DNA of 64,000 nt. Source: Reyranella sp. CPCC 100927 (GTDB lineage: Bacteria; Pseudomonadota; Alphaproteobacteria; Reyranellales; Reyranellaceae). Positions within the stretch are counted from its first letter, which is position 1. The number at the start of each line of letters is the position of its first letter. The stretch is from assembly GCF_007859315.1 (NCBI RefSeq), contig NZ_VOHA01000025.1, positions 33,527-97,526 of the forward strand, in the 5' to 3' direction. Positions 23,910 through 33,232 of this stretch are shown here, piece by piece. The notes under the pieces were generated by a model that worked only from the letters and a program-made list of their open reading frames with translations, was not told the origin of the DNA and did no database searches. The translations under genes were made by a program, and so were the position numbers.

Positions 23910-26900
23910 CTAGCGGGCCAGCACGGTCAGCTTGCCGCCGGCGGTGCGGGCGACGGTTTCGGGGTCGTACATGTCCTCGGCCTGGATCGCGGGCAGCGCG
24001 TAGGTGCCCGGGGTGACCGCACGCACGATGTAGGCGAGCTGCACGCCCGAGCGGTCTTCCTCGTTGTACCAGAAGCGCATGGCGTCGCTGGCGTTGCGCC
24101 GACCCAGGGTGAAGGCGGCGAAGAAGCGGTCATCGCGCGCTTCGGTGGTCGATACCGACGACAGCTTGGGCAGGAACTTGTAGGCATTCTCCTGCGGCAG
24201 CACGCCCTCGATCTCGAGCCCGGCCGGCAACAGATCGAGCAACGCGACCTCGCGATACGTTTTGCTGACGTTGCCGACCGAGACCACGACGATCAGGCGA
24301 TCGTTCTGGCGCACCTTGGCGAGATCGGCCGGCTTGCCGTCCAGCGTCAGGTACTGGCGATGGAGCTGCAGGCCCTTCTGCTCGGCCGGCAGTGGCTGCG
24401 TGGGCACGCCGCGGACGGAGACCGTGGCCCACACTTCGCCCGCGGCCGCATTCTTGACCGTGAGCTTCTTGCCGGCCTTGACGTCGACATCAAAGGCGGC
24501 CGGATCGCGCTCAGGCTTCACCGACTGGCCGTCGACCAAGAGATCGAGCTTGCCGCTGCCGCCCTGCAGGGTGGCGTGGGCGGCCATCAGCATCCACGCC
24601 TTCTCCTGGGTCGTGGTCCAGCGGTCCTCCAGGCGCTTCTGCTCCAGCATCAGCGCCGTCAACCGCGCGAGCGCCGGCCGCTGATCGGCATCGGGCACCA
24701 GCGAGATCAGGCCGGCGAGGTCGCGCAGCGGCGTGCCGTAGTAGTCGTCCTTCGGCTTCTGCCCGACATTGGCCATGGCGAGCTGGAACTGGTTCTGCGA
24801 GCGGCCGCGCTCACCGACCAGGGTCAGCGCCGCCGCCAGATGCCCGCGACCGAGCGCGCCGGCGATCTTGTCGCCGTCCGTGTCCTGGAAGTAGCGGACA
24901 CGACCGGGGTCGGCGAGACCGGCCTTCGCCAGCACGTACCAGGCATAGGCCTGCGCGTTGGGCGTCATCTTCTCGGCGGTGCGCTGCAACCACAGCAGGC
25001 CACGCCGGTAGGGTGTCTCGGGCACAACGAAGCCCTTCTCGCGCGCCCGCATCAGGAAGTCCAAGGCGTAGACCTGCAGCCACGGATCGGCCGCGGAGCT
25101 TTGCGGGCCCCACATCCCGAAGCCGCCGTCCGACGCCTGGCGATCGAGCACGCTGAACACGGCGTCCTGCACGCGGCGTGCAATGGCCCGGTCCTCGCGC
25201 TGGGCGCCGAGCAACGCCACGTCGTTGAAGTAGAGCAGCGGCAGGGCGCGGCTGGTCGTCTGCTCCAGGCAGCCGAACGGGTAACGATCCAGCGAGCGCA
25301 GGATCGAGGCGACGTCGAAGCCGCGCAGGGCCGAGACCGCCACCGCGACATTGGCGGTACCGGGCAGGAAGTCGGCGGCGGCCTCGCGGTCGACGGTCAG
25401 CTCCTTGCCGGCTGTCAGCGATACGGCGAACTGCTTGGTGATAGGCGCCTGGGTCGGCCGCACCTCGATCTGCCAGTCGCGCGTCACCTTGAAGCCGCCG
25501 GGGCCTTCCATCGCCAAGGTCACCGTGCCGATGCCGGTTTCGCGCGCCACGATCGGCATGCTGAACTGCTCGCGCTTGTTGGCGGGCAGCGCGACGGTCT
25601 TGTCGCCGCCGGTCACGTTGATCGGACCGGTGGCGGTCAGGTGCACCTTGTAGTCGCCGGGTTTGCCTTCGACGTTGTGCAGCGAGATCGTGGCGCGGCT
25701 GTCATCGCCGGGCGCCAGGAAGCGCGGCAGCACCAGGTCGCTGGTGATGGCGTCGCGCACGAACAGGCGCTTCTCGCCGGCACCGACCCGGGTCTTGTCG
25801 AACGCCACCACCATCAGCCGGACCTGGCCGATGAAGTCGGGCACATCGAGCGCGATGCGCGCCTCGCCGTTGGCGTCAAGCTTCACCACGCCGGAGAACA
25901 GCGAGGCGATTTTGATCGGCACGGCGTCCAGCCCGGCACCGCCGCCGCCGTCACCGCCGCTGCGCAGCTGGCCCATGAAGTCGGCGCGCGGATCAAGCAG
26001 CTTGCCGTAGTCGTCGCGCATGGAAACGCCCAGCATGCGCTTGCCGAAGTAGTAGTCGACCGGCGCCGGCGTCTTGTGCTTGGTGAGCTGCAGGATGCCC
26101 TCGTCGACGGCGGCCAGGGTGACGAACACCTCGCTGTTGCCGGCGTTGGCGACCTTGACCGGCATCACGACGCGCTGGCGTGGCGCCACGCGTTCGGGCG
26201 TGCCGATCTGCACCTGCAGGCTGCGCGGGCCGGGGTCGATGGCGAGCCAGGCCAGGCCGACCGTGCGCACGGGCGTGCGGTCGGTGGTCTGCTGCTGCAG
26301 CGGCCGATAGGCGGTGACCAGCGCGTAGGCGCCGGCACCCCAGTCGGCCGAGACCGGGATCTCCAGGGTGGAGCCACCGGCGGCGACCTTCACCATGCGG
26401 GTCTCGAGGATGCGGTCGCTGGCCAGCACCAGCAGTGCCTCGCCGGCGAACGGCGCCTCGATGCGCACCTTGGCCGTTTCGCCTGGTGCATACGCCTTCT
26501 TGTCGGCCACGACACCGGCGGTGTCCGGCGTATCGCGCTCGTCGGATGATGAGCCCCAGCCGACATAGAACTTGATGACGGTGCGGGTATCGTTGTCGGC
26601 GTCGACCACGACCAGGCGGTGGCGGCCCCATTCGAAGGTGCCGCGCACAGTGGCCGGGCGATCAGCGGCGACATCGAGCGTGCCTTCCGACACAATCGCG
26701 GCGCGGTCATTGTCCTGCCAGCGCCAGCGACCATCCTGGTCCTGGAACCACTGGTAGGTGCGATGGATGCGTTCGATGCGCCACTGCAGACCCGGGCGCG
26801 CGATGCGCTTACCGTTGGCGTCGACGGCGGCAACCTCGAAGGCAGCCTCGTGGCCCTCCGGCACGAAGAAGGAGAAATCCTTCTTGCCATACCATGGCGG

Positions 26901-28931
26901 CAGTTCGCGATCGCCGATCGCCGGACGTACGCCGACATAGGCCTTGCGGGTGCGAATCGGGACCGTGAGCGTTTCAGACGTCGGACGACCGCCGGGCTCG
27001 AGCACGGAGATGCGGGTCTCGCCCAGCAGCGGCGCCAGGTGGTCAATCTTGTCGTCGAAGATGGCCGTGGCGCGGCTCTTGCCCTTGGCATCGAGCGTCG
27101 GCACGTCAAGCTTGATGATCTCGGGGCCGAACTTCGCGTCCAGATCGCCGAACACGTAGCCGGGCAAGGCGGGGAAGGGGGCCGGATCGACCTTGACGGT
27201 CATCTCGCCTTCGCCCTCGAGATCGGCGGCGGGGGCGCCATAAAGGAAGTCGGCACCGATATCGATCGTCACTTCAGCGTCGCGACCGACGGGGGCCTTG
27301 GGACCCGCGAGCTCGACCTTGATCTTCTGCGGGATGAAATCCTCGACTGCGAACTCGACGCGGCCGACCGGCGCGCCCTTGGGATCGAGATAGGTTTCGA
27401 CCGACCATTTGCCGCGCCGCGCGGTGCGCGTCAGCTCCAGCGGCCAGTGCAGACCGCCGGCGCCCTGCATCTGCAGCGCGGCGCGCCGGTACTCGACGCC
27501 ATCGGGTCGCTTGGCGACCATGGTCACCGGCACACCCTCGACGGCGTTGGCGGCGCGGTCGCGGATCAGCGCTATGATGTTCACGGTCTCGCCGGGCCGG
27601 AAGACGCCACGCTCGGTGTACAGGAAGGCATCGACCGGGCCGGGCACGGGACGGCCTTCGACACCGCGGTCGCTGAGGTCGAACGCGGCCTTCTTGATGT
27701 CGATGTGGTTGAAATCGGAACGACCGCGATCCAACGCCATCACCATGACGGGCTCGGCCGCGGCCTTTGCGTTGAGCAGGTTGGCGGGGAAATGCGCCTT
27801 GCCCTGCGCGTCCGTGGTGAGCTTGGCGATGTCCTCGTTGTTGCGCGTGATCAGGGTCAGTTCGACGCCGGCCGCCGGCTGCGCCGTGTTCAAGGAGCGC
27901 GCGAACACCGTCAGCCCGTCACTGCCTGTGAAGGTCGTGAGCCCGATGTCGGTGTCGATCAGCCACTGCGTGGCGAAGCGGCGCTCATAGTACTTGTCGT
28001 AGTCGAAGTTCTCGTTCTCGCGGCTCAGCAGTTCGTCGAGCGTGCCGTCGGCGGCATTCCACGCCACCACCACGTAGGCGCCCGGCTTCCAGTCCTTGAC
28101 GACCTCGCGCACCGGGATGGCCGTCGTCACCGCCTTGTTCTGGACGTTGCGCACTTCCATCGTGCCCGACCACAGCAAGGTGCCGGTCTTCTTGCGGAAC
28201 GCGTCCATGGCGTAGGACTGCAACTCGCGGCGGTTCTCGCCGAAAGCCTCGTCATCGTCGGCATAGAAGATCGAGGCGCTGCGCCCGACCTGCGAGACCA
28301 TGCGCTCGCTGATGCGGTAGACCTGCACGTAGACCTTCGAGACGTTGACCGTGGTCAGCGGCACGCCGCCGGCGGTCTCCCGCGGCAGGATATAGCCCTT
28401 GCCCTGGAACCCCACCGATGCCGGGCGTTCGCCCAGCGCCACATCGACCTTTTCGCCTGAAGTGAGCTTGGCGCCGCCCTTGGCCGGCAGGCCGGCCTTC
28501 AATTCGACAGTGTAGTTGGTGCCGTAGGCCAGCCCGTTGAGGCAGATGCGCTCCTGGCGCACGACCACGGCCGGCTTGATCTGCGGTTCGATGGCCAGAT
28601 AGTCCTCGTACTTCACCCGCCCGCTGTCATCGAGCATTTCGGAGAAGTGCAGACAGGCTTCCGGTGTCGCGTCGGCGCTCAAGGTCATGCGCGCAAAGCG
28701 GAACGGGATCGGCGTTGGTGTCGGTGTCGGCGCCGCGGCAGGTGTCGGTGCCGGCTTGGGCGCCGCATCGGCCGCCTTCGTCTCAGGCGGCTTCGGCGCC
28801 GGCTTGGCGGCCGGCACCGGCGGCGTGGCGGTGGCGACGTCGAACGGATCGGCGCGGTGGCCGATGACGTAGCCGCCGAGGCCCGAGAGGACGGCAACGG
28901 TGACGAGGAGGGCTGCGGTGGTCTTCTTCAT
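23910..28931 (-). CDS. Bacterial alpha-2-macroglobulin
   Basis: Large periplasmic protease trap, 1673 residues from ATG 28931 (MKKTTAALLV, with AAGG eight bases upstream; ATGs at 28937 and 29009 are also in frame). An N-terminal signal anchor (about 6-26) is followed by a Pro/Ala-rich linker. MG-type beta domains and a bait region lead to the thioester motif YPFGCLEQ (about residue 1217) and an alpha/alpha toroid. The thioester Cys and Gln are intact, so covalent capture of attacking proteases should work. It ends 12 bases before the pbpC start, the conserved pair in which one traps proteases and the other repairs the wall. The leader lacks a lipobox Cys, so it is anchored by the helix or soluble. 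Confidence 0.92.
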   Translation of the reverse strand: MKKTTAALLVTVAVLSGLGGYVIGHRADPFDVATATPPVPAAKPAPKPPETKAADAAPKPAPTPAAAPTPTPTPIPFRFARMTLSADATPEACLHFSEMLDDSGRVKYEDYLAIEPQIKPAVVVRQERICLNGLAYGTNYTVELKAGLPAKGGAKLTSGEKVDVALGERPASVGFQGKGYILPRETAGGVPLTTVNVSKVYVQVYRISERMVSQVGRSASIFYADDDEAFGENRRELQSYAMDAFRKKTGTLLWSGTMEVRNVQNKAVTTAIPVREVVKDWKPGAYVVVAWNAADGTLDELLSRENENFDYDKYYERRFATQWLIDTDIGLTTFTGSDGLTVFARSLNTAQPAAGVELTLITRNNEDIAKLTTDAQGKAHFPANLLNAKAAAEPVMVMALDRGRSDFNHIDIKKAAFDLSDRGVEGRPVPGPVDAFLYTERGVFRPGETVNIIALIRDRAANAVEGVPVTMVAKRPDGVEYRRAALQMQGAGGLHWPLELTRTARRGKWSVETYLDPKGAPVGRVEFAVEDFIPQKIKVELAGPKAPVGRDAEVTIDIGADFLYGAPAADLEGEGEMTVKVDPAPFPALPGYVFGDLDAKFGPEIIKLDVPTLDAKGKSRATAIFDDKIDHLAPLLGETRISVLEPGGRPTSETLTVPIRTRKAYVGVRPAIGDRELPPWYGKKDFSFFVPEGHEAAFEVAAVDANGKRIARPGLQWRIERIHRTYQWFQDQDGRWRWQDNDRAAIVSEGTLDVAADRPATVRGTFEWGRHRLVVVDADNDTRTVIKFYVGWGSSSDERDTPDTAGVVADKKAYAPGETAKVRIEAPFAGEALLVLASDRILETRMVKVAAGGSTLEIPVSADWGAGAYALVTAYRPLQQQTTDRTPVRTVGLAWLAIDPGPRSLQVQIGTPERVAPRQRVVMPVKVANAGNSEVFVTLAAVDEGILQLTKHKTPAPVDYYFGKRMLGVSMRDDYGKLLDPRADFMGQLRSGGDGGGGAGLDAVPIKIASLFSGVVKLDANGEARIALDVPDFIGQVRLMVVAFDKTRVGAGEKRLFVRDAITSDLVLPRFLAPGDDSRATISLHNVEGKPGDYKVHLTATGPINVTGGDKTVALPANKREQFSMPIVARETGIGTVTLAMEGPGGFKVTRDWQIEVRPTQAPITKQFAVSLTAGKELTVDREAAADFLPGTANVAVAVSALRGFDVASILRSLDRYPFGCLEQTTSRALPLLYFNDVALLGAQREDRAIARRVQDAVFSVLDRQASDGGFGMWGPQSSAADPWLQVYALDFLMRAREKGFVVPETPYRRGLLWLQRTAEKMTPNAQAYAWYVLAKAGLADPGRVRYFQDTDGDKIAGALGRGHLAAALTLVGERGRSQNQFQLAMANVGQKPKDDYYGTPLRDLAGLISLVPDADQRPALARLTALMLEQKRLEDRWTTTQEKAWMLMAAHATLQGGSGKLDLLVDGQSVKPERDPAAFDVDVKAGKKLTVKNAAAGEVWATVSVRGVPTQPLPAEQKGLQLHRQYLTLDGKPADLAKVRQNDRLIVVVSVGNVSKTYREVALLDLLPAGLEIEGVLPQENAYKFLPKLSSVSTTEARDDRFFAAFTLGRRNASDAMRFWYNEEDRSGVQLAYIVRAVTPGTYALPAIQAEDMYDPETVARTAGGKLTVLAR

Positions 28932-29338
28932 GGCCATCACCTTGAGCAGGCCGTTCCGCGAGGGGCTGCGGAAGGGCTTGGTGTACGACGCAGGAGGCGT
29001 GTGCGGCACAGCCTACAGGGTTGATATCTAAAAGAAAAGTGATCGCTCGCCGAAGCGTTTGTTGGAAGAATATGAGGCAAGCAGATACACATGGGAAACA
29101 ATAGTCCAAATATCGTCGAACCGTGGCTGGATTGTGTCAGCGGCACGTCAGCACGGAGACCTGGCGAAATTCCTCAAAGCCGTGCTGTTCCTGCAACACG
29201 CTTTGCACGATTCCGGCACATCCGGCTCGCGGGGTGAAGGCCCTTGTGATGACGTCCTTGTGGATGACCGTGCAGGGCGTTGTCGCCGCCGGCGGCACCC
29301 TTTGCTAAGCAGGTTGCCGCACACGTTTTCACACGGAC
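28932..29338. other. Intergenic region, no gene seen
   Basis: 407 bases between the divergent alpha-2-macroglobulin and DUF1489 genes. The first ~150 bases are AT-richer, likely holding the macroglobulin promoter; the rest is GC-rich without a convincing reading frame, RNA fold or repeat. Confidence 0.5.
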
Positions 29339-29767
29339 ATGACCCTTCATCTGATCAAGCTCGCCGTCGGAGTCGACGACATCGCGCATCTGAAGAAGCT
29401 CCAGGACAAGCGCCGCAAGGAACGCCGGCAGAAGCCGGGCACGCCGCACTGGGTCTTCACCCGCAACACGCCACGCCGATCCGACGCATTGTTGGATGGC
29501 GGTTCGCTGTACTGGGTGATCCGCGGCGTGGTGCGGTGCCGGCAGGAACTGGTCGGCCTCGACGAGGACCGCGACGCTGACGGGGACAAGTTCTGCCGCA
29601 TCAAGGTCCGGCGCACGGTGGTTCCGACGGCGCCCAAGGCCATGCGTGCCTTTCAAGGCTGGCGCTACTACGAGGACGAACTGGTGCCGTCAGACCTGCG
29701 CGCCGGCGACACCGCCGACGTGCCGCCCGATATGGCAGCCGAGCTGAAACGGCTGGGGTTACTGTAG
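29339..29767 (+). CDS. DUF1489-family protein
   Basis: 142 residues, matching the short, alphaproteobacterial DUF1489 family throughout: MTLHLIKLAVGVDDIAHL at the start, TPHWVFTRNTPRR, GGSLYWVIRGVVRCRQ and the C-terminal RAFQGWRYYEDELVPSDL. Basic, soluble, no cysteine clusters. Function unknown; the gene is mono-cistronic and convergent with the toxin-like gene. The conserved aromatic and basic surface suggests nucleic-acid contact, but this is only inferred. Confidence 0.88.
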   Translation: MTLHLIKLAVGVDDIAHLKKLQDKRRKERRQKPGTPHWVFTRNTPRRSDALLDGGSLYWVIRGVVRCRQELVGLDEDRDADGDKFCRIKVRRTVVPTAPKAMRAFQGWRYYEDELVPSDLRAGDTADVPPDMAAELKRLGLL

Positions 29768-29793
29768 GAGACGGCCGTCCGGCGCTGGCTGAA

Positions 29794-31335
29794 CTACAAG
29801 CCGGTGTACGGGTTGTGGATGCCGTACTCGGCGTAGATGCGTTTCAACTCAGCCCAGCTGACATTGCGCGCGACGCCGTCCGGCCCGATCACCAGGAAGG
29901 CGTCAGGCGCCCGCAACTCGTCGGCATCGGGCGCGCGGCCCGGCTTCACATTCACGTCCTGCGCGGCGTCGCTGACCTTCTTGGTGAACCGGTCCTGGTT
30001 GCCGTGCTGCTTGTTCTTGCGTCCCTGGAAGAACAGGTCGTTGATCCAGCCGACGTAGAACGGGTCATCGTTCTCGGCCAGACGGCCGCCCCAGGCCGTC
30101 GCGGCGCGTCCCGGCGGCACGTTGGTGATGCTCATGAAGTCGATGTCGGAGAATACCTTGTTGCCTGCCTTGTCCTTGAGCACACCGTCGGGCCCGAACT
30201 TGAAGCCCTTCCGCTCCAGGTCCCAAAGCTCGTCTTCCATATCGAGCCGCTTGCGCTTGCCCAGCGTTCGTTCGATCTCGTCGAGATCGGGCCTGACATA
30301 CAGCCCCTCATGTGGACCGCTCTTGGCCGATTTGAGGCTTTTGATTTCCGGTGGCTTGGGTGTGTAGCCCGGCGCGCCGTCGAACTTCAAAGCCGTGGGG
30401 TTGCGCTTGCGGGCAACGACCAGCTTTGGCGGCACGCTGAACTTGCACCACTCGCACGCGCGCGCCAGGTCGTCGGCACGCCAACCCGCCGCCCGGGCAA
30501 CCTGCGCATAGCGCTTCTGGACGGTTTCCACGAAAGCGCGCCTGATCCTTTGCTCCGCCTGGGCCGCTTCCCGCTGGGCCTTGCGGCGCATGGCTTCGGC
30601 ACGCTCCATGGCCTCGCGCGCTGCCTTGCGGGCGCGCAGGGCCTTTTCCTCCAGTACCTGGAGGATGTGCATGACCCGGCGCAGGCGCGCATAGAGGTCG
30701 GACAGCTTCTTGGCGATCCGCAAACCCTTCGCGGTCTTGCCGGCGAGATCGCCGAGATACGGCAGGACGGAGACGAGGCTCAGGGCGGCGCCGACATAGT
30801 CGCTCTTCTGGATGCTGCGCGTAGCGCCATAGAGATCCGAAAGGGGCGTGGGGTCGGCGATACCGATCACGTCGATTGCGGCATCGACATACTCGGTTTC
30901 GATTTCGGCCTGCAGCTTGATCAGCTCGGCACGAACAAACGCCATGTCCTCCGGCTTGGCGACGATCTCCCATTCACCGCGCGGCGCACCGTTGAGACCC
31001 TTGCCGTAGTCGGATCCCCACGCCGCTTGTCCGGCGTACCCGAATGTTGCCGCCTGCGGATTGAAACCGAACAGGCTGACGGCGATGAAAGGGCTGTTGC
31101 CGGCAGTGAGCCCGACGGTCGCCATCACGCCGGGGCTCTTCTGGGCACGGTTGTCGAAGAGAATGCAGGCGTCGCGCGAGGTGTTCCATTCCCACCAGCC
31201 GAGCTTGCCTTGATCCCAGCCGGCGCGATTTGCCAAACCGGCATAGGCGACAGCCCAGTCCTTGCTGTCGCGTTCGAGTATGACGTCGCCCCGCACGAAG
31301 CTGAAATCGACGTGCACAAGAAACTGGCCCGCCAT
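29794..31335 (-). CDS. Polymorphic-toxin-like multidomain protein
   Basis: 513 residues, no signal peptide. An N-terminal beta-rich part (1-150, WDQGKLGWWEWNTSRDACILFDNRA) has no family I recognise. It is followed by a pre-toxin-type segment (GAALSLVSVLPYLGDLAGKTAKGLRIA, about 182-208), a charged Ala/Arg/Glu coiled coil (about 215-285), a C-E-W-C pair near 301-304 and a C-terminal domain from about 340 (VFSDIDFMSI; GNQDRFTKKV; NVSWAELKRIYAEYGI). The order linker, helix, compact C-terminal domain resembles contact-dependent or T6SS effectors. No immunity gene adjoins it. Toxin activity is an inference. Confidence 0.7.
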   Translation of the reverse strand: MAGQFLVHVDFSFVRGDVILERDSKDWAVAYAGLANRAGWDQGKLGWWEWNTSRDACILFDNRAQKSPGVMATVGLTAGNSPFIAVSLFGFNPQAATFGYAGQAAWGSDYGKGLNGAPRGEWEIVAKPEDMAFVRAELIKLQAEIETEYVDAAIDVIGIADPTPLSDLYGATRSIQKSDYVGAALSLVSVLPYLGDLAGKTAKGLRIAKKLSDLYARLRRVMHILQVLEEKALRARKAAREAMERAEAMRRKAQREAAQAEQRIRRAFVETVQKRYAQVARAAGWRADDLARACEWCKFSVPPKLVVARKRNPTALKFDGAPGYTPKPPEIKSLKSAKSGPHEGLYVRPDLDEIERTLGKRKRLDMEDELWDLERKGFKFGPDGVLKDKAGNKVFSDIDFMSITNVPPGRAATAWGGRLAENDDPFYVGWINDLFFQGRKNKQHGNQDRFTKKVSDAAQDVNVKPGRAPDADELRAPDAFLVIGPDGVARNVSWAELKRIYAEYGIHNPYTGL

Positions 31336-31494
31336 GGCTCACCCCGTCGTGCCAAGGCATCACGCGCGGCAGGCTGGTCGCACGTCCGGTCTGCCGCGCA
31401 GGGCACTATTTGTACCCGAGTGCAATATTTATCGGGGGCCCCGTTGCGTCCATGAAAGATTTTTGAAGGCGTATGCCATGCCGGCATGCCCTCG

Positions 31495-32193
31495 TCAGGG
31501 CACGGCGTCGGGCCGTTCCTTGCGCAGTGCCAGCCATTCGGCCATCAGCCGGCCGTTGTCGGCCGGGAATGTCTCCTCCAGTACCGACGAGGCCGCGACG
31601 CGATCGACGCGGAAGTGGCGGTAGTCGGCGCGCAGTTCGCACCACGCGGCAATCAAGGTGACATCGACGTAATAGGCCATGGCAATGGGCCAGACGGTGC
31701 GCTCGCTGCGCTTGCCCTTGTCGTCGACATAGGTGATGCGCATCTTGCGCTGCGCGCGGATGGCGCCGCGCACGGCGGCGAGATCGACGCCGGTGGGTGT
31801 CACGGCATCGCCATCGGAAATATAGAACGCAGGCTGCTCGATCGGCGGACGCAGATCTTCGGGCAGCACAGCCATCACTTTGGACAGGACGTTGTTGGCA
31901 GCCTGCTGCAGCTTGCGATCGCGCAGGCGGCGCACCAGGCGGGCGCCGACGGCGATGGCGTCGACTTCCTCGGCCGTGAACATCAGCGGTGGCAGGTCAA
32001 AGCCGCGGCGCAGCAGGTAGCCGATACCGGCAGCGCCCTCGATGGGAATGCGGCGGGCTTGCAGGGTGGCGATGTCGCGATAGACCGTGCGCACCGTGAC
32101 TTCCAGCTCGGCGGCAAGCGCCGCGGCGGTGAGCGGCCGGCGGGCGGAGCGCAGGATCTGCAGGATGTCGAACAGCCGGTCGGCGCGGCGCAT
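31495..32193 (-). CDS. YafY-type HTH/WYL-domain regulator
   Basis: 232 residues. The N-terminal winged HTH_11 (RADRLFDILQILRSARRPLTAAALAAELEVTVRTVYRDIATL, 3-44) is followed by a WYL domain, with PIAMAYYVDVTLIAAWCELRADYRHFRVDRV at about 168-198. The WYL core tyrosine reads Y-Y-V-D rather than W-Y-L. Such proteins bind ligands through WYL and repress or activate the divergent gene. Here that is the EamA transporter, 95 bases away. Confidence 0.88.
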   Translation of the reverse strand: MRRADRLFDILQILRSARRPLTAAALAAELEVTVRTVYRDIATLQARRIPIEGAAGIGYLLRRGFDLPPLMFTAEEVDAIAVGARLVRRLRDRKLQQAANNVLSKVMAVLPEDLRPPIEQPAFYISDGDAVTPTGVDLAAVRGAIRAQRKMRITYVDDKGKRSERTVWPIAMAYYVDVTLIAAWCELRADYRHFRVDRVAASSVLEETFPADNGRLMAEWLALRKERPDAVP

Positions 32194-32287
32194 GTCGAGA
32201 GCCTCCGAGGGCGGCGGTCGATACTACTGACAAAACGTTGTCAGGAGCCACGGTCTATCCATCCGGTCCCATCGATGGAGGACCACC

Positions 32288-33232
32288 ATGGTCGCGCCCA
32301 GGGACGACACGTCCATCGGGATGTTCCTGATTATGGCATCCGCCGCCGCGTACAGCACCGCCGGCCTGTTCACCCGCCTGATCGCGCTGGATACCTGGAC
32401 CGTGCTGTTCTGGCGTGGCCTGTTTGCCGGCGGCTTCCTGGCGGCATGCATCGCCTGGCAGTATCGCGGCCGGGTCTGGGCCACGGTGCGGTCCATCGGA
32501 TGGATCGGCCTGCTGGCTGCCGCCTGTTCGACGGCGGCGACGATCTGCTTCATCAACGCTTTGCGGCTGAGCAGTGTGGCCGACGTGATGGTGATCGGCG
32601 CGACGGCGCCGTTCGTCACGGCAGCGCTGGCGTGGTTGTGGACGGGCGAACGCCAGCGTCCGGCGACATTGGTTGCCAGCGTCGCGGCATTGGCCGGCGT
32701 GGCTCTGATGTTCGAGACCCGAATGCCGGCCGGGCACATGCTGGGCAATATGCTGGCGCTGGCGATGACCGTCCTGCTTGCGGCGATGATGGTGATCGTC
32801 CGCCACAAGCGTGACACGCCGATGCTGCCGGCGACATGTCTCTCGGCTTTCGCCGTGGCGCCGGCCGTTCTCGTGATCGACAGCCCCAGCATGCCGGCCG
32901 GCATGGATCTGGTGTACCTGATCCTGTTCGGTACGACCCAGTTCGGGCTGGGCCTGCTGCTGCTGACGCTCGGCACGCGGCTGATCGCGGCGACGCGAGC
33001 GGCCCTGATCAGCGCCCTGGATACGCCGCTGGCGCCGATCTGGGTCTGGCTTGCCTTCGGCGAGACGCCGCGGCTGATGACGTGCATCGGCGGCGCCGTT
33101 GTGATGCTCGCCGTGATCGGCGATATGCTGTGGTCTCAGCAGGGAGGCCCGATATGTCGGACCAAGGTCAGGGCGATGCTATCGTCATGCGTCGGTACGG
33201 TCCGCCCGCGGTCCTGCAGCTTGAGAGAGTGA
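32288..33232 (+). CDS. EamA/DMT-family transporter
   Basis: Ten-helix drug/metabolite exporter of the EamA family, 314 residues, with GGAGG ahead of ATG 32288. Both five-helix EamA repeats are visible (LIMASAAAYSTAGLFTRLI; GNMLALAMTVLLAAMMVIV), ending LDTPLAPIWVWLAFGE. The final ~30 residues (GGPICRTKVRAMLSSCVG) are not transporter-like and are encoded in the 79 bases that overlap the following dehydrogenase gene; a lost or shifted stop is possible. Regulated probably by the divergent WYL protein. Confidence 0.88.
   Translation: MVAPRDDTSIGMFLIMASAAAYSTAGLFTRLIALDTWTVLFWRGLFAGGFLAACIAWQYRGRVWATVRSIGWIGLLAAACSTAATICFINALRLSSVADVMVIGATAPFVTAALAWLWTGERQRPATLVASVAALAGVALMFETRMPAGHMLGNMLALAMTVLLAAMMVIVRHKRDTPMLPATCLSAFAVAPAVLVIDSPSMPAGMDLVYLILFGTTQFGLGLLLLTLGTRLIAATRAALISALDTPLAPIWVWLAFGETPRLMTCIGGAVVMLAVIGDMLWSQQGGPICRTKVRAMLSSCVGTVRPRSCSLRE

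Noticed and set aside
26619..28460. 613-codon plus-strand frame opposite the alpha-2-macroglobulin gene
   Set aside because: GC-driven shadow frame; composition unlike a real protein and covers a thioester-containing gene.
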